DNA from: Gaetbulibacter_A aestuarii
Lineage (GTDB): Bacteria > Bacteroidota > Bacteroidia > Flavobacteriales > Flavobacteriaceae
DNA length: 64,000 nt
Direction: 5' to 3'
NCBI RefSeq assembly: GCF_039537665.1
Contig: NZ_BAABAY010000001.1
Span: forward strand, 1,240,001 to 1,304,000
Below are positions 54,531 to 62,757 of the stretch, piece after piece. The notes beneath the pieces were generated by a model. The model was given only the letters and a program-made list of their open reading frames with translations, did not search any database and had not been told where the DNA came from. The first letter of the stretch is position 1; every line of letters starts with the position of its first letter. The position numbers and the translations under genes are program-made.

Positions 54531-55610
54531 ATGACGGACGCCCAATTTATTCCAAAACCCTACACAAAAAGCTTGAACAGTGGTGCTTTTACCTGGTCGT
54601 CACCAAGCAACATTGCTTTGGTGAAATACTGGGGGAAACGCGAGAATCAAATACCTGAAAATCCGTCAATCAGTTTTACACTTAATGCATGTAAAACAAC
54701 AACGACAATACATTTTTCAAAAAAGGAAGATCAGCGCGATTTTTCATTTACCATATTGCTAGATGGCAAGGAAGCACCGGATTTCAAACCTAAAATCCTC
54801 ACTTTTTTTGAACGCGTTGAAACGTATTTGCCCTTTTTGAAATCCTATCATTTTCGAATTGAAACTTCAAATTCATTCCCTCATAGTTCTGGAATTGCTT
54901 CTTCGGCTTCAGGCATGAGCGCACTTGCATTATGTTTGATGAGTATTGAAAAGGCCATGTCCGATAACCTTTCGGAAGCAGACTTTATAAAGAAAGCTTC
55001 TTTTCTGGCCCGTCTTGGTTCCGGAAGTGCCTGCCGCAGTATTGAAGGTGATTTGGTAGTTTGGGGTGAACATGAGGGCATTGAGGGAAGTTCTAATTTA
55101 TACGGAATAAAATACCCATATGAAGTGCATGAGGTATTTAAAAATTATCACGATACTATTCTGTTGGTTGATAAAGGAGAAAAGCAGGTTAGTAGCACGG
55201 TTGGCCACAATTTAATGTTTGGTCATCCGTTCGCTAAGCAACGTTTTGAACAAGCCGGAAATAATCTGTCGCAGTTGAAAGGAATTTTAAAGAGCGGCGA
55301 CTTAGAGGGCTTTATGAGTTTGGTGGAGCAGGAAGCACTGACGCTTCATGCCATGATGATGACGAGCAACCCGTATTTCATTTTAATGAAACCAAATACA
55401 TTAAAAATTATAAATGCGATTTGGGCGTATCGTGAAAAAACAAAAGCCCATCTCTGTTTTACTTTGGATGCCGGAGCCAATGTGCACCTATTATTTCCCG
55501 ATTATGAAGCAAAACAGATTGGCGAATTTATTAAAAATGAACTAGTTGCATTTTGCCAAAATGGTCATTATATTAGTGACAGAATTGGTTTTGGTGCAAA
55601 ACTGTTGTAA
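54531..55610 (+). CDS. mvaD: Diphosphomevalonate decarboxylase
   Basis: The 359-residue GHMP-superfamily protein has NIALVKYWGKRENQIPENPSIS (about 26-47, diphosphomevalonate-binding start), the phosphate loop SGIASSASGMSALAL (about 120-134) and FTLDAGANVHLL (about 308-319), which holds the catalytic aspartate. It makes isopentenyl diphosphate from mevalonate diphosphate, so this organism uses the mevalonate pathway. A kinase and a prenyltransferase follow in the same direction. Confidence 0.94.
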   Translation: MTDAQFIPKPYTKSLNSGAFTWSSPSNIALVKYWGKRENQIPENPSISFTLNACKTTTTIHFSKKEDQRDFSFTILLDGKEAPDFKPKILTFFERVETYLPFLKSYHFRIETSNSFPHSSGIASSASGMSALALCLMSIEKAMSDNLSEADFIKKASFLARLGSGSACRSIEGDLVVWGEHEGIEGSSNLYGIKYPYEVHEVFKNYHDTILLVDKGEKQVSSTVGHNLMFGHPFAKQRFEQAGNNLSQLKGILKSGDLEGFMSLVEQEALTLHAMMMTSNPYFILMKPNTLKIINAIWAYREKTKAHLCFTLDAGANVHLLFPDYEAKQIGEFIKNELVAFCQNGHYISDRIGFGAKLL

Positions 55611-55641
55611 TTTTGTACAACTATCAAATAAAAATTGCTTA

Positions 55642-56571
55642 ATGAAAGGCCCTTTATTTTACTCGAAAATCTTACTCTTTGGTGAGTATGGTATCATCAA
55701 AGATTCCAAAGGTTTGTCCATTCCTTATAACTTCTACAATGGCGCTTTAAAAGTGGATAAAAATCCTTCGGAGAAGGCCATAAAATCAAATGAAGGTTTG
55801 AAGCGATTTGCGGCATATCTGGAAAACATTGATGACAGTCTGGTGCAGTTTGATATGGACGCTTTGAATCACGATCTTGATGAAGGCATGTATTTTGATT
55901 CTTCCATTCCGCAAGGGTATGGTGTAGGTAGTAGTGGTGCTTTAGTGGCTGCCATTTATTATAATTATGCCAAAGATAAAATTACAGTACTGGAGAATTT
56001 AACACGCGAAAAGCTGTTGAATTTGAAGGCTATTTTTGCGGAAATGGAGTCATTTTTTCACGGTAAATCTTCTGGTCTTGATCCTTTAAACAGTTATTTG
56101 AGTATCCCAATTCTGATTAATTCTAAAGATAATATCGAGGCTACCGGAATTCCAGCACAGCAAAGTAATGGTAAAGGAGCCGTATTCTTAATTGATAGTG
56201 GTGTTATTGGCGAAACTGCTCCGATGGTAAGTATTTTTATGGAAAACATGAAGCAGGAAGGTTTCCGTAACATGTTGAAGGATCAATTCATAAAACATAC
56301 GGATGCCTGCGTTGAAGATTTCCTTACCGGAAACATCAAATCCTTATTCAAAAACACCAAACAATTATCCAAGGTTGTTCTTAATCACTTTAAACCAATG
56401 ATTCCCACGCAATTCCACGACCTTTGGAAAAAAGGCCTGGAAACGAACCAGTATTATTTGAAGTTATGCGGATCTGGTGGTGGTGGTTATATTTTAGGAT
56501 TTACCGAGGATATCGAAAAAGCAAAACAGGCTCTCGCCGGTTACAAATTAGAGGTTGTTTATAATTTCTAG
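55642..56571 (+). CDS. GHMP kinase, probable mevalonate kinase
   Basis: The ATG at 55642 (MKGPLFYSKILLFGEYGI) gives 309 residues; an earlier in-frame ATG at 55546 lies inside mvaD and is rejected. GHMP features are KILLFGEYGI at the N-terminus, the ATP loop GYGVGSSGALVAAIYY (about 94-109), HGKSSGLDPLNSYL (about 140-153, catalytic Asp) and LCGSGGGGYILGF at the end. Flavobacterial genomes have such a kinase right after mvaD; mevalonate is the expected substrate, phosphomevalonate the alternative. Confidence 0.87.
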   Translation: MKGPLFYSKILLFGEYGIIKDSKGLSIPYNFYNGALKVDKNPSEKAIKSNEGLKRFAAYLENIDDSLVQFDMDALNHDLDEGMYFDSSIPQGYGVGSSGALVAAIYYNYAKDKITVLENLTREKLLNLKAIFAEMESFFHGKSSGLDPLNSYLSIPILINSKDNIEATGIPAQQSNGKGAVFLIDSGVIGETAPMVSIFMENMKQEGFRNMLKDQFIKHTDACVEDFLTGNIKSLFKNTKQLSKVVLNHFKPMIPTQFHDLWKKGLETNQYYLKLCGSGGGGYILGFTEDIEKAKQALAGYKLEVVYNF

Positions 56572-56632
56572 AAGTATTTTTATTCTTCTCACTAAAAGGT
56601 CCGCAAGGGCAATTATTAAATAAGGACCTGGT

Positions 56633-57535
56633 ATGACAGCTACAAAACAGAAACATATCATTCTTAAGTTTTTTAGTATGTTCTCTGCAGTGCGTGGCTA
56701 CAATATTTTGGTGATGGTTATTGCCCAATACCTGGCTTCCATCTATATCATGGCGCACGATAAACCTTTAAGATCTGTGCTTTTTGATGAAAATTTACTC
56801 ATGTTGGTTTTAGCATCTGCTGCTACGATTGCGGGTGGTTATATTATCAACAACTTTTACGATTCTGAAAAAGACCTGATCAACCGCCCCTTGAAAACCC
56901 AATTGGACCAATTCGTAAGTCAGAATACCAAACTATCTTTCTATTTTGTGCTTAATTTTGCAGCCGTAATCATGGCAAGTTATGTATCGTTTAATGCGGT
57001 GCTATTCTTTTCAGGTTATATTTTTGGAATTTGGTTTTATTCACACAAACTTAAAAAGTTGCCTTTTGTTGGGAATTTAACTTCGGCGATCCTCACGATC
57101 ACCCCATTTTTTGCGATTTTCCTGTATTATAAGAATTTCGAAACGGTCATTTTTATTCACGCAATGTATTTATTCTTATTGATTTCCATGCGAGAACTCA
57201 CCAAAGATCTGGAAAATATTAAAGGAGATCTGGTTCAAAATTATCAAACCATACCGGTAGTTTATGGTGAAAAAGTGTCAAAAATTATGCTTACTATTTT
57301 AGCGATACTCACTTTGATCCCAACGTATTTGCTATTGAATTATTTCGATGTTGGTTACATGTACCTCTACTTCTATTTTAGTACATTTTTGCTTTTGGTA
57401 TTTCTTTGGGTATTGCGTTTATCTAAAAGAAAATTACATTACCTGATTCTCCATAACATCCTCAAATTCATTATCGTTTCCGGTGTGTTTTGTATTGTTT
57501 TAATCAAGGTTAGCGTTGTTTTAAATCGGATTTAG
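56633..57535 (+). CDS. UbiA-family prenyltransferase (geranylgeranylglycerol-phosphate type)
   Basis: The 300-residue protein has about eight to nine membrane helices and two Asp-rich motifs, NNFYDSEKDLINRP (about 77-90) and KDLENIKGDLVQNY (about 190-203). These bind prenyl diphosphate and Mg. Bacteroidota genes at this position are commonly annotated as geranylgeranylglycerol-phosphate geranylgeranyltransferase; a quinone-precursor acceptor is possible. Its location behind the mevalonate genes fits an isoprenoid-using membrane enzyme. Confidence 0.86.
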   Translation: MTATKQKHIILKFFSMFSAVRGYNILVMVIAQYLASIYIMAHDKPLRSVLFDENLLMLVLASAATIAGGYIINNFYDSEKDLINRPLKTQLDQFVSQNTKLSFYFVLNFAAVIMASYVSFNAVLFFSGYIFGIWFYSHKLKKLPFVGNLTSAILTITPFFAIFLYYKNFETVIFIHAMYLFLLISMRELTKDLENIKGDLVQNYQTIPVVYGEKVSKIMLTILAILTLIPTYLLLNYFDVGYMYLYFYFSTFLLLVFLWVLRLSKRKLHYLILHNILKFIIVSGVFCIVLIKVSVVLNRI

Positions 57536-57576
57536 TAAATTATAGGGATTAAAATCGTTAGTGATTAATTTAACTA

Positions 57577-57584
57577 TATCTTTG
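57577..57584 (+). promoter_or_regulatory. -7 promoter box of the pseudouridine-synthase gene
   Basis: TATCTTTG is an exact TAnnTTTG match; transcription would begin near 57589. This supports the ATG at 57603 as the real start and rules against an upstream in-frame start at 57561. Confidence 0.65.
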
Positions 57585-57602
57585 CAAAAAAATTCAGAAG
57601 TA

Positions 57603-58445
57603 ATGAGCAGACATCAAGGGAGTAAGGGAAAAGGAAAAGCTTCAGGACGCGGTATGGATAATAAGCGTTCCAAGAGTTACGCACGCGGAAATGCCCCTGT
57701 AAAAAAATCAACAGGAACTCCTAAAAAGGCATCCGATTCCAATGAAATCAGATTGAATAAATATGTGGCCAATGCGGGTATTTGTTCCCGTAGGGAAGCT
57801 GATGTGCATATTGCAACCGGTTTGGTAACCGTAAATGGCAAGGTGGTTACAGAAATGGGCTATAAAGTAAAACTCAATGATGACGTTCGCTTTGATGGGT
57901 CTCGAATCAATCCTGAAAAAAAAGCCTATGTGCTTCTTAATAAGCCTAAAGGTTTCGCAACAACAACCAGCGATAGCAAAGGACCAACGGTTATGGATTT
58001 AGTAGCGAATGCAACCAAGTCGGATATTAAGCCAATTGGACGTTTAGGACGTAATTCTAAGGGTTTAATATTGTTTACCAATGACGATAAAATACACGAT
58101 AAATTTACCAATTCTAAACACGGTGTGCCGCGACTATTTCATATTGAACTGGATAAGAATTTGAAGTTGGAGGATTTGAAAAAGATTGAAAGTGGTTTTA
58201 AGATCGATGGTAAGTTAATAACCGTTGAAGAGATCAGTTACATTGATGGTGCTTCGAAAAAGGAAATTGGTTTGAAAATCAAGAATACCGGAAACAGCAT
58301 CATTCGAACTATTTTTGAACACTTTAATTACAATATCATCAGCATCGATTGTGTAGCTATTGCACATCTTACTAAAAAAGATATTCCTCGAGGCCACTGG
58401 AAACATTTGAGCAAGCAGGAATTGAATCAGTTGCAAATGTTGTAG
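57603..58445 (+). CDS. RsuA/RluB-family pseudouridine synthase-like protein lacking the catalytic Asp
   Basis: The 280-residue protein has a basic, low-complexity N-terminus (about 1-50, rich in K, R, G, S). An S4 domain (about 53-110; IRLNKYVANAGICSRREADVHIATGLVTVNG) and the RsuA-type domain follow. The catalytic motif, normally GRLDxxTxGLLLLTNDG, reads GRLGRNSKGLILFTNDD, so the aspartate is replaced by Gly (GGA at about 58039-58041). The usual NRQIRRMF motif is also altered (NSIIRTIF). The fold seems kept, so it may bind rRNA without making pseudouridine, or be decaying. No frameshift is present. Confidence 0.85.
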   Translation: MSRHQGSKGKGKASGRGMDNKRSKSYARGNAPVKKSTGTPKKASDSNEIRLNKYVANAGICSRREADVHIATGLVTVNGKVVTEMGYKVKLNDDVRFDGSRINPEKKAYVLLNKPKGFATTTSDSKGPTVMDLVANATKSDIKPIGRLGRNSKGLILFTNDDKIHDKFTNSKHGVPRLFHIELDKNLKLEDLKKIESGFKIDGKLITVEEISYIDGASKKEIGLKIKNTGNSIIRTIFEHFNYNIISIDCVAIAHLTKKDIPRGHWKHLSKQELNQLQML

Positions 58446-58453
58446 AAATAAAG

Positions 58454-58574
58454 TTATTTCGAGAGTAGCGAAGCAATCCTTGGAAAGAGATTACCACGTC
58501 ACTGCGTTTCTCGCAATAACAAAAAGGACCGTCATTGCGAGAGAAGCGAAGCAATCTGTTTCATGAGATTACCA
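58454..58574. repeat. Two tandem units of a palindromic dispersed repeat
   Basis: Unit 1 (58454-58520) and unit 2 (58531-58574) share GAGAGnAGCGAAGCAATC and GAGATTACC. Unit 1 closes with the inverted partner TTTCTCGCAATAAC, and unit 2 begins GTCATTGCGAGAG. This matches the well-known intergenic ATTGCGAG...GAAGCAATC...CTCGCAATGAC repeat of many bacteria. Unit 2 is truncated on its right. A weak hairpin (CCTGG 58587-58591, CCAGG 58598-58602) follows. Confidence 0.8.
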
Positions 58575-58616
58575 AATTATTACCTTCCTGGCCATGACCA
58601 GGCTTCGTTTTCCTTT

Positions 58617-59117
58617 CTAATCATTCTCAAAATTCATAGCATAGGTAAAATAATCGTAATCCTTCGTCTTGGGTAATTTGTATTTATAGGTCGTTTCCAT
58701 TCGAATCTCCAGCTTAATATAGCCCTTTAAGCCTACTATGCCATCTTCAAAGGGATCCTGATTCAGCACCAGAAAAGCGTGTTCAATGAATTGCTTTTCT
58801 GTAACGTGCTCGGTACTGGGTTTTATCCATAATTGAAAACTGTGATTCGTAACCTTTAAACTTCTTTCAATTTGTATTTGGGTCTCGTCACCGCAATTGC
58901 CATCTGAGTTTTCCAGTTTCAGAATCATACAATTTTCATTGATTTTAAGGATCGAGAATTTCCTACCTATTTGATCCTCTTTAGGATGATTAGAAAATAT
59001 CAGGTTATTTTTTTTTAGATACTTCGAATTTTTATCGATTGAAATAGTTTGGGAATAACTGACTTGTACAATAAACAATGTCAAGACCAGCCATAGAACG
59101 GACTTGAATTTAAACAT
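58617..59117 (-). CDS. Secreted protein of unknown function
   Basis: The ATG at 59117 gives 166 residues starting with a signal peptide (MFKFKSVLWLVLTLFIVQVSYSQ); an earlier in-frame start is rejected for that reason. The mature protein is beta-rich, with two cysteines (NENCMILKLE and DGNCGDETQ). It has no motif I recognise. It is not obviously in an operon; the SRPBCC gene lies about 100 bp upstream on the same strand. A periplasmic or outer-surface location is likely. Confidence 0.7.
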   Translation of the reverse strand: MFKFKSVLWLVLTLFIVQVSYSQTISIDKNSKYLKKNNLIFSNHPKEDQIGRKFSILKINENCMILKLENSDGNCGDETQIQIERSLKVTNHSFQLWIKPSTEHVTEKQFIEHAFLVLNQDPFEDGIVGLKGYIKLEIRMETTYKYKLPKTKDYDYFTYAMNFEND

Positions 59118-59220
59118 GATGGTTTTTGGTTTATTAATAGCAGTATCTAAGATATTAAAAATCAATTAAATACAGATGTTAAAAAACGAATTTTTGAATG
59201 TTGTGGTTTAGATTATCCTA

Positions 59221-59694
59221 TTATTTTAAAACGCTATGCCACTTATCGCTCTCGGCATAATCTTTAAGGACTTGATTTCTATTGATCAATAAACGAGTCA
59301 TGTACCATTTTAAAAATAAGATGTTGGCCAGCCTTCCGAAGATTCCCAGGGGTGCCTGATAATAAAAGAATTCGGTCATTATGGTTTGTTGTTTGAAGGT
59401 AATAAAAACATGCTCGTGCCTCATGGTTTTGAAAGGACCTGTAACCATTTCGTCTACAAAAAAATGAGGCTGATCGAATTCCGTTATTTTAGAACGAAGC
59501 TTAAGGTATACGCCAAAGTGTTTAGCACGCCATGTTACGGAATCATTTAATTCTAAAAGCCCCGTTGTTTTACCATCAATAGCTTTTTCTCTGGTATGCA
59601 ATAAGGAAATTCTGTGTAAATCAACACTTCGTGCCAGATCAAAAACGATGGCTTGTTTCGCTTTAATTACGGTTTTTAATTCGATGATCGGCAT
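59221..59694 (-). CDS. SRPBCC (START-like) family ligand-binding-fold protein
   Basis: The 157-residue protein has the SRPBCC pattern: IELKTVIKAKQAIVFDLARSVDLHRIS at the N-terminus, VTWRAKHFGVYLKLRSKITEFDQPHFFVDEM in the middle strands and a long C-terminal helix (KWYMTRLLINRNQVLKDYAES). Such proteins bind hydrophobic ligands; none is indicated here. Flavobacterial members are commonly annotated only as SRPBCC or cell-division-inhibitor-like. Confidence 0.85.
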   Translation of the reverse strand: MPIIELKTVIKAKQAIVFDLARSVDLHRISLLHTREKAIDGKTTGLLELNDSVTWRAKHFGVYLKLRSKITEFDQPHFFVDEMVTGPFKTMRHEHVFITFKQQTIMTEFFYYQAPLGIFGRLANILFLKWYMTRLLINRNQVLKDYAESDKWHSVLK

Positions 59695-59893
59695 TTAGTG
59701 GTTGAGGTTTTCTAGCGTATTCTGGTTTGTTTATGGTTGTAAATCAAGATGTTATAGAGCGCGATTGATTTCTGAAAACAATATAGTGAAAACTTAAGAA
59801 AATTCGTATAATTAAATTAAATAAGAAAGCTTTTTTCTGAATTTAGTGCTGTTTCTCGTTGTATTTTAATTTTCTTAAAACTTACGGATTCGC

Positions 59894-59976
59894 GTTAGGG
59901 ATTGTAGTGAAAAGCCCACAGCGCTAAAGCGCGAGGACTTGCAACGGAAAGCCCGACCCGCAGGGGAACGCCCAAA
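59894..59976. repeat. Dispersed intergenic repeat, copy B
   Basis: It starts GTTAGGGATTG and ends CGGAAAGCCCGACC..GGGGAACGCCCAAA, as in copy A at 24238-24329, but has a different middle with the palindrome GCGCTAAAGCGC (59921-59932). It also repeats the AAAGCCC core near its left end (59910-59916). It lies just upstream of the speA leader promoter. Confidence 0.75.
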
Positions 59977-59995
59977 AAATTATTTTACAAAACGA

Positions 59996-60024
59996 TTGCT
60001 GTGTTAAAAAATAATTTACATTTG
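59996..60024 (+). promoter_or_regulatory. Promoter of the speA leader
   Basis: TTG at 59996-59998 and TACATTTG at 60017-60024 are separated by 18 bp and match the Bacteroidota -33 and -7 elements. Transcription should begin near 60029-60031, about 250 nt before the speA start. Confidence 0.7.
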
Positions 60025-60030
60025 CGGCTC

Positions 60031-60230
60031 GCTTAGCTGAACAATTTGAAACCTGTTTCTATGTTCGGGCTTTTGAAATTCAGGAAGTCATATTCAAAAG
60101 CAGCTTACAGATTAAGCAACCGAATTTTAAAGCTAACTTCCGCTACCTCAATCCATGCCGCGCCAAACGGCTTTGGCTTGGTGCCTATAACTCAAAATCA
60201 AATACGTATTTGATTGGTTTTGTTTTTCTC
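60031..60230 (+). ncRNA. Candidate structured leader RNA or sRNA upstream of speA
   Basis: From the likely transcription start, several exact stems can be drawn. AACA..TGTT extends through GAAA/TTTC (60039-60066). CTTTTGAA pairs with TTCAAAAG (60070-60077 with 60093-60100). GCTTA 60103-60107 pairs with TAAGC 60113-60117, and that same TAAGC can instead pair with GCTTA at 60031-60035, closing a three-way junction with CTG 60037-60039 on CAG 60101-60103. Then GCCAAA pairs with TTTGGC (60162-60177). Finally AATCAAATAC/GTATTTGATT (60196-60215) is followed by a U-rich tract. The alternatives plus a terminator-like hairpin suggest attenuation of speA, or a free sRNA. No known family was recognised. 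Confidence 0.5.
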
Positions 60231-60282
60231 ATTGTTTACTTTTAAGGAGCAAAACTAATTTAAAAACTATTTTTACTACACA

Positions 60283-61686
60283 TTGAATACGAAATACATT
60301 GATTTAATAAATCAGACATTTGATTTTCCTCAGGAAGAATTTAAAGTTGAAAAGGGGCAACTACAGTTTCACGATATTGATTTGATGGCTTTAACTGAAA
60401 CCTATGGGGCGCCTCTAAAGTTTACTTATTTACCGCAAATTTCGAATAATATTAACCGCGCTAAAAGGTGGTTTGACGAAGCTATTAAAAAGCATAAATA
60501 CAAAGGAAAGTATTACTATTGTTATTGTACCAAAAGTTCTCATTTTAAACATGTTTTGGATGAGGCTTTGAAAAATGACATTCATATTGAAACGTCTTCG
60601 GCTTTTGATATTGATATTGTTGAACAGTTGAAAGCCACGGGTAAAATTACGGATGATACCTACGTCATTAGTAACGGTTTTAAACGTGCTCAATACGTTA
60701 CCAATATTGCGCGATTGATCAATAACGGTCATAAAAATGCGATTCCGATTATTGATAACTACGAGGAGATCGACCTGCTTTCACAAGAAATTAAAGGCCA
60801 CTTTAATGTGGGAATTCGGATTGCTTCCGAAGAGGAACCTAAATTTGAATTCTATACCTCGCGTCTTGGAATTGGTTACAAAAATATTTTACCATTTTAT
60901 AAAAGTCAGATAGCAACCAACGAAAAAGTGTCACTAAAAATGCTACACTTTTTTATAAATACCGGAATTCGCGATAATGCCTATTACTGGAACGAATTGC
61001 TGAAATGTTTGCGCGTTTATATTAGTTTGAAAAAGATTTGTCCCACTTTAGACAGTCTGAATATAGGTGGCGGATTCCCAATAAAAAATTCTCTGGCTTT
61101 TGAATTTGATTATGAATATATGATCGATGAGATCATAAATCAGATCCAGCTCACCTGTGAAGAGGAAGGTGTGGATGTTCCCAATATTTTTACCGAATTT
61201 GGTAGTTTTACCGTGGGTGAAAGCGGCGGTGCTATTTATGAAGTTTTGTATCAAAAGCAACAGAACGATCGTGAGAAATGGAATATGATTAACTCATCCT
61301 TCATTACAACACTTCCTGATACCTGGGCGATTAATAAACGTTTTATTTTATTGCCTATAAATCGTTGGCAGGATAGCTATGAGCGTGTGCTACTGGGCGG
61401 TTTAACCTGTGATAGCGACGATTATTACAACAGTGAGCAGCACATGAATGCGATCTATTTGCCAAAGTATCATAAAGAAAAACCGTTGTATATTGGGTTT
61501 TTTAATACCGGAGCTTATCAGGAAACGATTGGTGGTTTTGGCGGCTTGCAACACTGCCTGATTCCTTCACCGAAACACATTTTAATAGATAAGGATGCCA
61601 GTGGTAAATTGGTTTCCAAAGTGTTTAGTGAGCAACAGGAAAGTGCCGATCTGCTTCAAATTTTAGGGTATGATACCCACAAATAA
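60283..61686 (+). CDS. speA: Arginine decarboxylase (biosynthetic, PLP alanine-racemase-like fold)
   Basis: The 467-residue protein is the flavobacterial form. It has the PLP-barrel start YYCYCTKSSHFKHVLDEAL (about 86-104, where the Schiff-base Lys is expected), HIETSSAFDIDIVEQL, the substrate and phosphate motif LNIGGGFPIKNS (about 265-276), and EFGSFTVGESGGAIYEV. The most likely start is the TTG at 60283 (NTKYIDLINQTFDFPQEEF); no in-frame ATG lies near it. It makes agmatine from arginine, the first step of polyamine synthesis. The leader ahead of it is about 250 nt long and strongly structured. Confidence 0.88.
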   Translation: MNTKYIDLINQTFDFPQEEFKVEKGQLQFHDIDLMALTETYGAPLKFTYLPQISNNINRAKRWFDEAIKKHKYKGKYYYCYCTKSSHFKHVLDEALKNDIHIETSSAFDIDIVEQLKATGKITDDTYVISNGFKRAQYVTNIARLINNGHKNAIPIIDNYEEIDLLSQEIKGHFNVGIRIASEEEPKFEFYTSRLGIGYKNILPFYKSQIATNEKVSLKMLHFFINTGIRDNAYYWNELLKCLRVYISLKKICPTLDSLNIGGGFPIKNSLAFEFDYEYMIDEIINQIQLTCEEEGVDVPNIFTEFGSFTVGESGGAIYEVLYQKQQNDREKWNMINSSFITTLPDTWAINKRFILLPINRWQDSYERVLLGGLTCDSDDYYNSEQHMNAIYLPKYHKEKPLYIGFFNTGAYQETIGGFGGLQHCLIPSPKHILIDKDASGKLVSKVFSEQQESADLLQILGYDTHK

Positions 61687-61749
61687 TTCGTAGAAAGATT
61701 AAAAGAATACTGAAAAACAGCTTGATTAATACTGAAATATAATTTGATA

Positions 61750-62724
61750 ATGAGTACAAAAGGACCAATTTCTCAATTCATAGAAAAACATTATTTACAC
61801 TTTAATGCTGCCGCTCTGGTGGATGCTGCAAAAGGTTATGAAGACCAGTTAAACAAGGGTGCGAAAATGCTGGTATCGTTGGCGGGAGCGATGAGTACTG
61901 CCGAGCTTGGTAAAAGTTTTGCCGAAATGATCCGCCAGGATAAGGTGCATATTATTTCTTGCACAGGGGCGAATCTTGAAGAAGATATCATGAATTTGGT
62001 AGCACACTCACATTACAAACGCGTACCACATTATCGGGATCTTACGCCAAAAGAGGAATGGGGCCTTCTTGAAAAGGGATTAAACCGGGTAACGGATACT
62101 TGTATACCTGAAGAAGAGGCGTTTCGTCGTTTGCAAAAACATATTTTTGAAATTTGGAAGGAAGCTGAGGCTAAAGGAGAACGCTACTTGCCGCATGAGT
62201 ATATGTATAAAATGTTGCTTTCAGGCGTTTTAGAAGCGTATTATGAGATTGATATTAAAGATTCCTGGATGTATGCGGCGGCTGAAAAAAACCTGCCAAT
62301 TGTTTGTCCGGGTTGGGAAGACAGCACCATGGGTAATATTTTTGCCAGTTATGTGGTAAAAGGTGAGTTGAAAGCCAGTACCATGAAATCGGGTATTGAA
62401 TACATGACCTTTTTAGCTGATTGGTATACTGCTAATTCAGAAAAAGGTATTGGATTTTTCCAAATTGGTGGTGGTATTGCAGGTGATTTTCCAATTTGTG
62501 TAGTGCCTATGTTGTATCAGGATCTGGAACGTACCGATACACCATTCTGGAGTTATTTTTGCCAGATCAGTGATTCTACAACGAGTTACGGATCTTATTC
62601 CGGTGCGGTACCTAATGAAAAAATCACCTGGGGTAAATTAGATATTGACACCCCTAAATTTATTGTAGAAAGTGATGCTACTATTGTTGCGCCATTAATT
62701 TTTGCTTATCTTTTGGGCATGTAA
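61750..62724 (+). CDS. Deoxyhypusine synthase-like enzyme (possible homospermidine synthase)
   Basis: The ATG at 61750 (MSTKGPISQF) gives 324 residues; the TTG two codons earlier is not needed. NAD-fold motifs include LVSLAGAMSTAELGKS and IISCTGANLEEDIMNL (about 42-80), FFQIGGGIAGDFPI (about 235-248), and TWGKLDIDTPKF, which contains the lysine equivalent of the deoxyhypusine synthase active site. Bacteria have no eIF5A, so family members are thought to act on polyamines instead, for example forming homospermidine. It follows speA by 63 bp; a separate agmatinase gene, often seen between them, is absent. Confidence 0.88.
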   Translation: MSTKGPISQFIEKHYLHFNAAALVDAAKGYEDQLNKGAKMLVSLAGAMSTAELGKSFAEMIRQDKVHIISCTGANLEEDIMNLVAHSHYKRVPHYRDLTPKEEWGLLEKGLNRVTDTCIPEEEAFRRLQKHIFEIWKEAEAKGERYLPHEYMYKMLLSGVLEAYYEIDIKDSWMYAAAEKNLPIVCPGWEDSTMGNIFASYVVKGELKASTMKSGIEYMTFLADWYTANSEKGIGFFQIGGGIAGDFPICVVPMLYQDLERTDTPFWSYFCQISDSTTSYGSYSGAVPNEKITWGKLDIDTPKFIVESDATIVAPLIFAYLLGM

Positions 62725-62757
62725 ATTGATGCTAAAAAGAAATTTAAATCCACTAGA

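Noticed and set aside
58587..58602. CCTGG/CCAGG hairpin behind the pseudouridine synthase as an intrinsic terminator
   Set aside because: The stem is only 5 bp and the following sequence is not a clean U-tract; it is mentioned only with the neighbouring repeat.
60031..60230. speA leader as tmRNA, RNase P RNA or SRP RNA
   Set aside because: It lacks the tRNA-like acceptor and tag frame of tmRNA, the conserved GAGGAAAGTCC core of RNase P and the conserved SRP loop, and it is too short for the first two.
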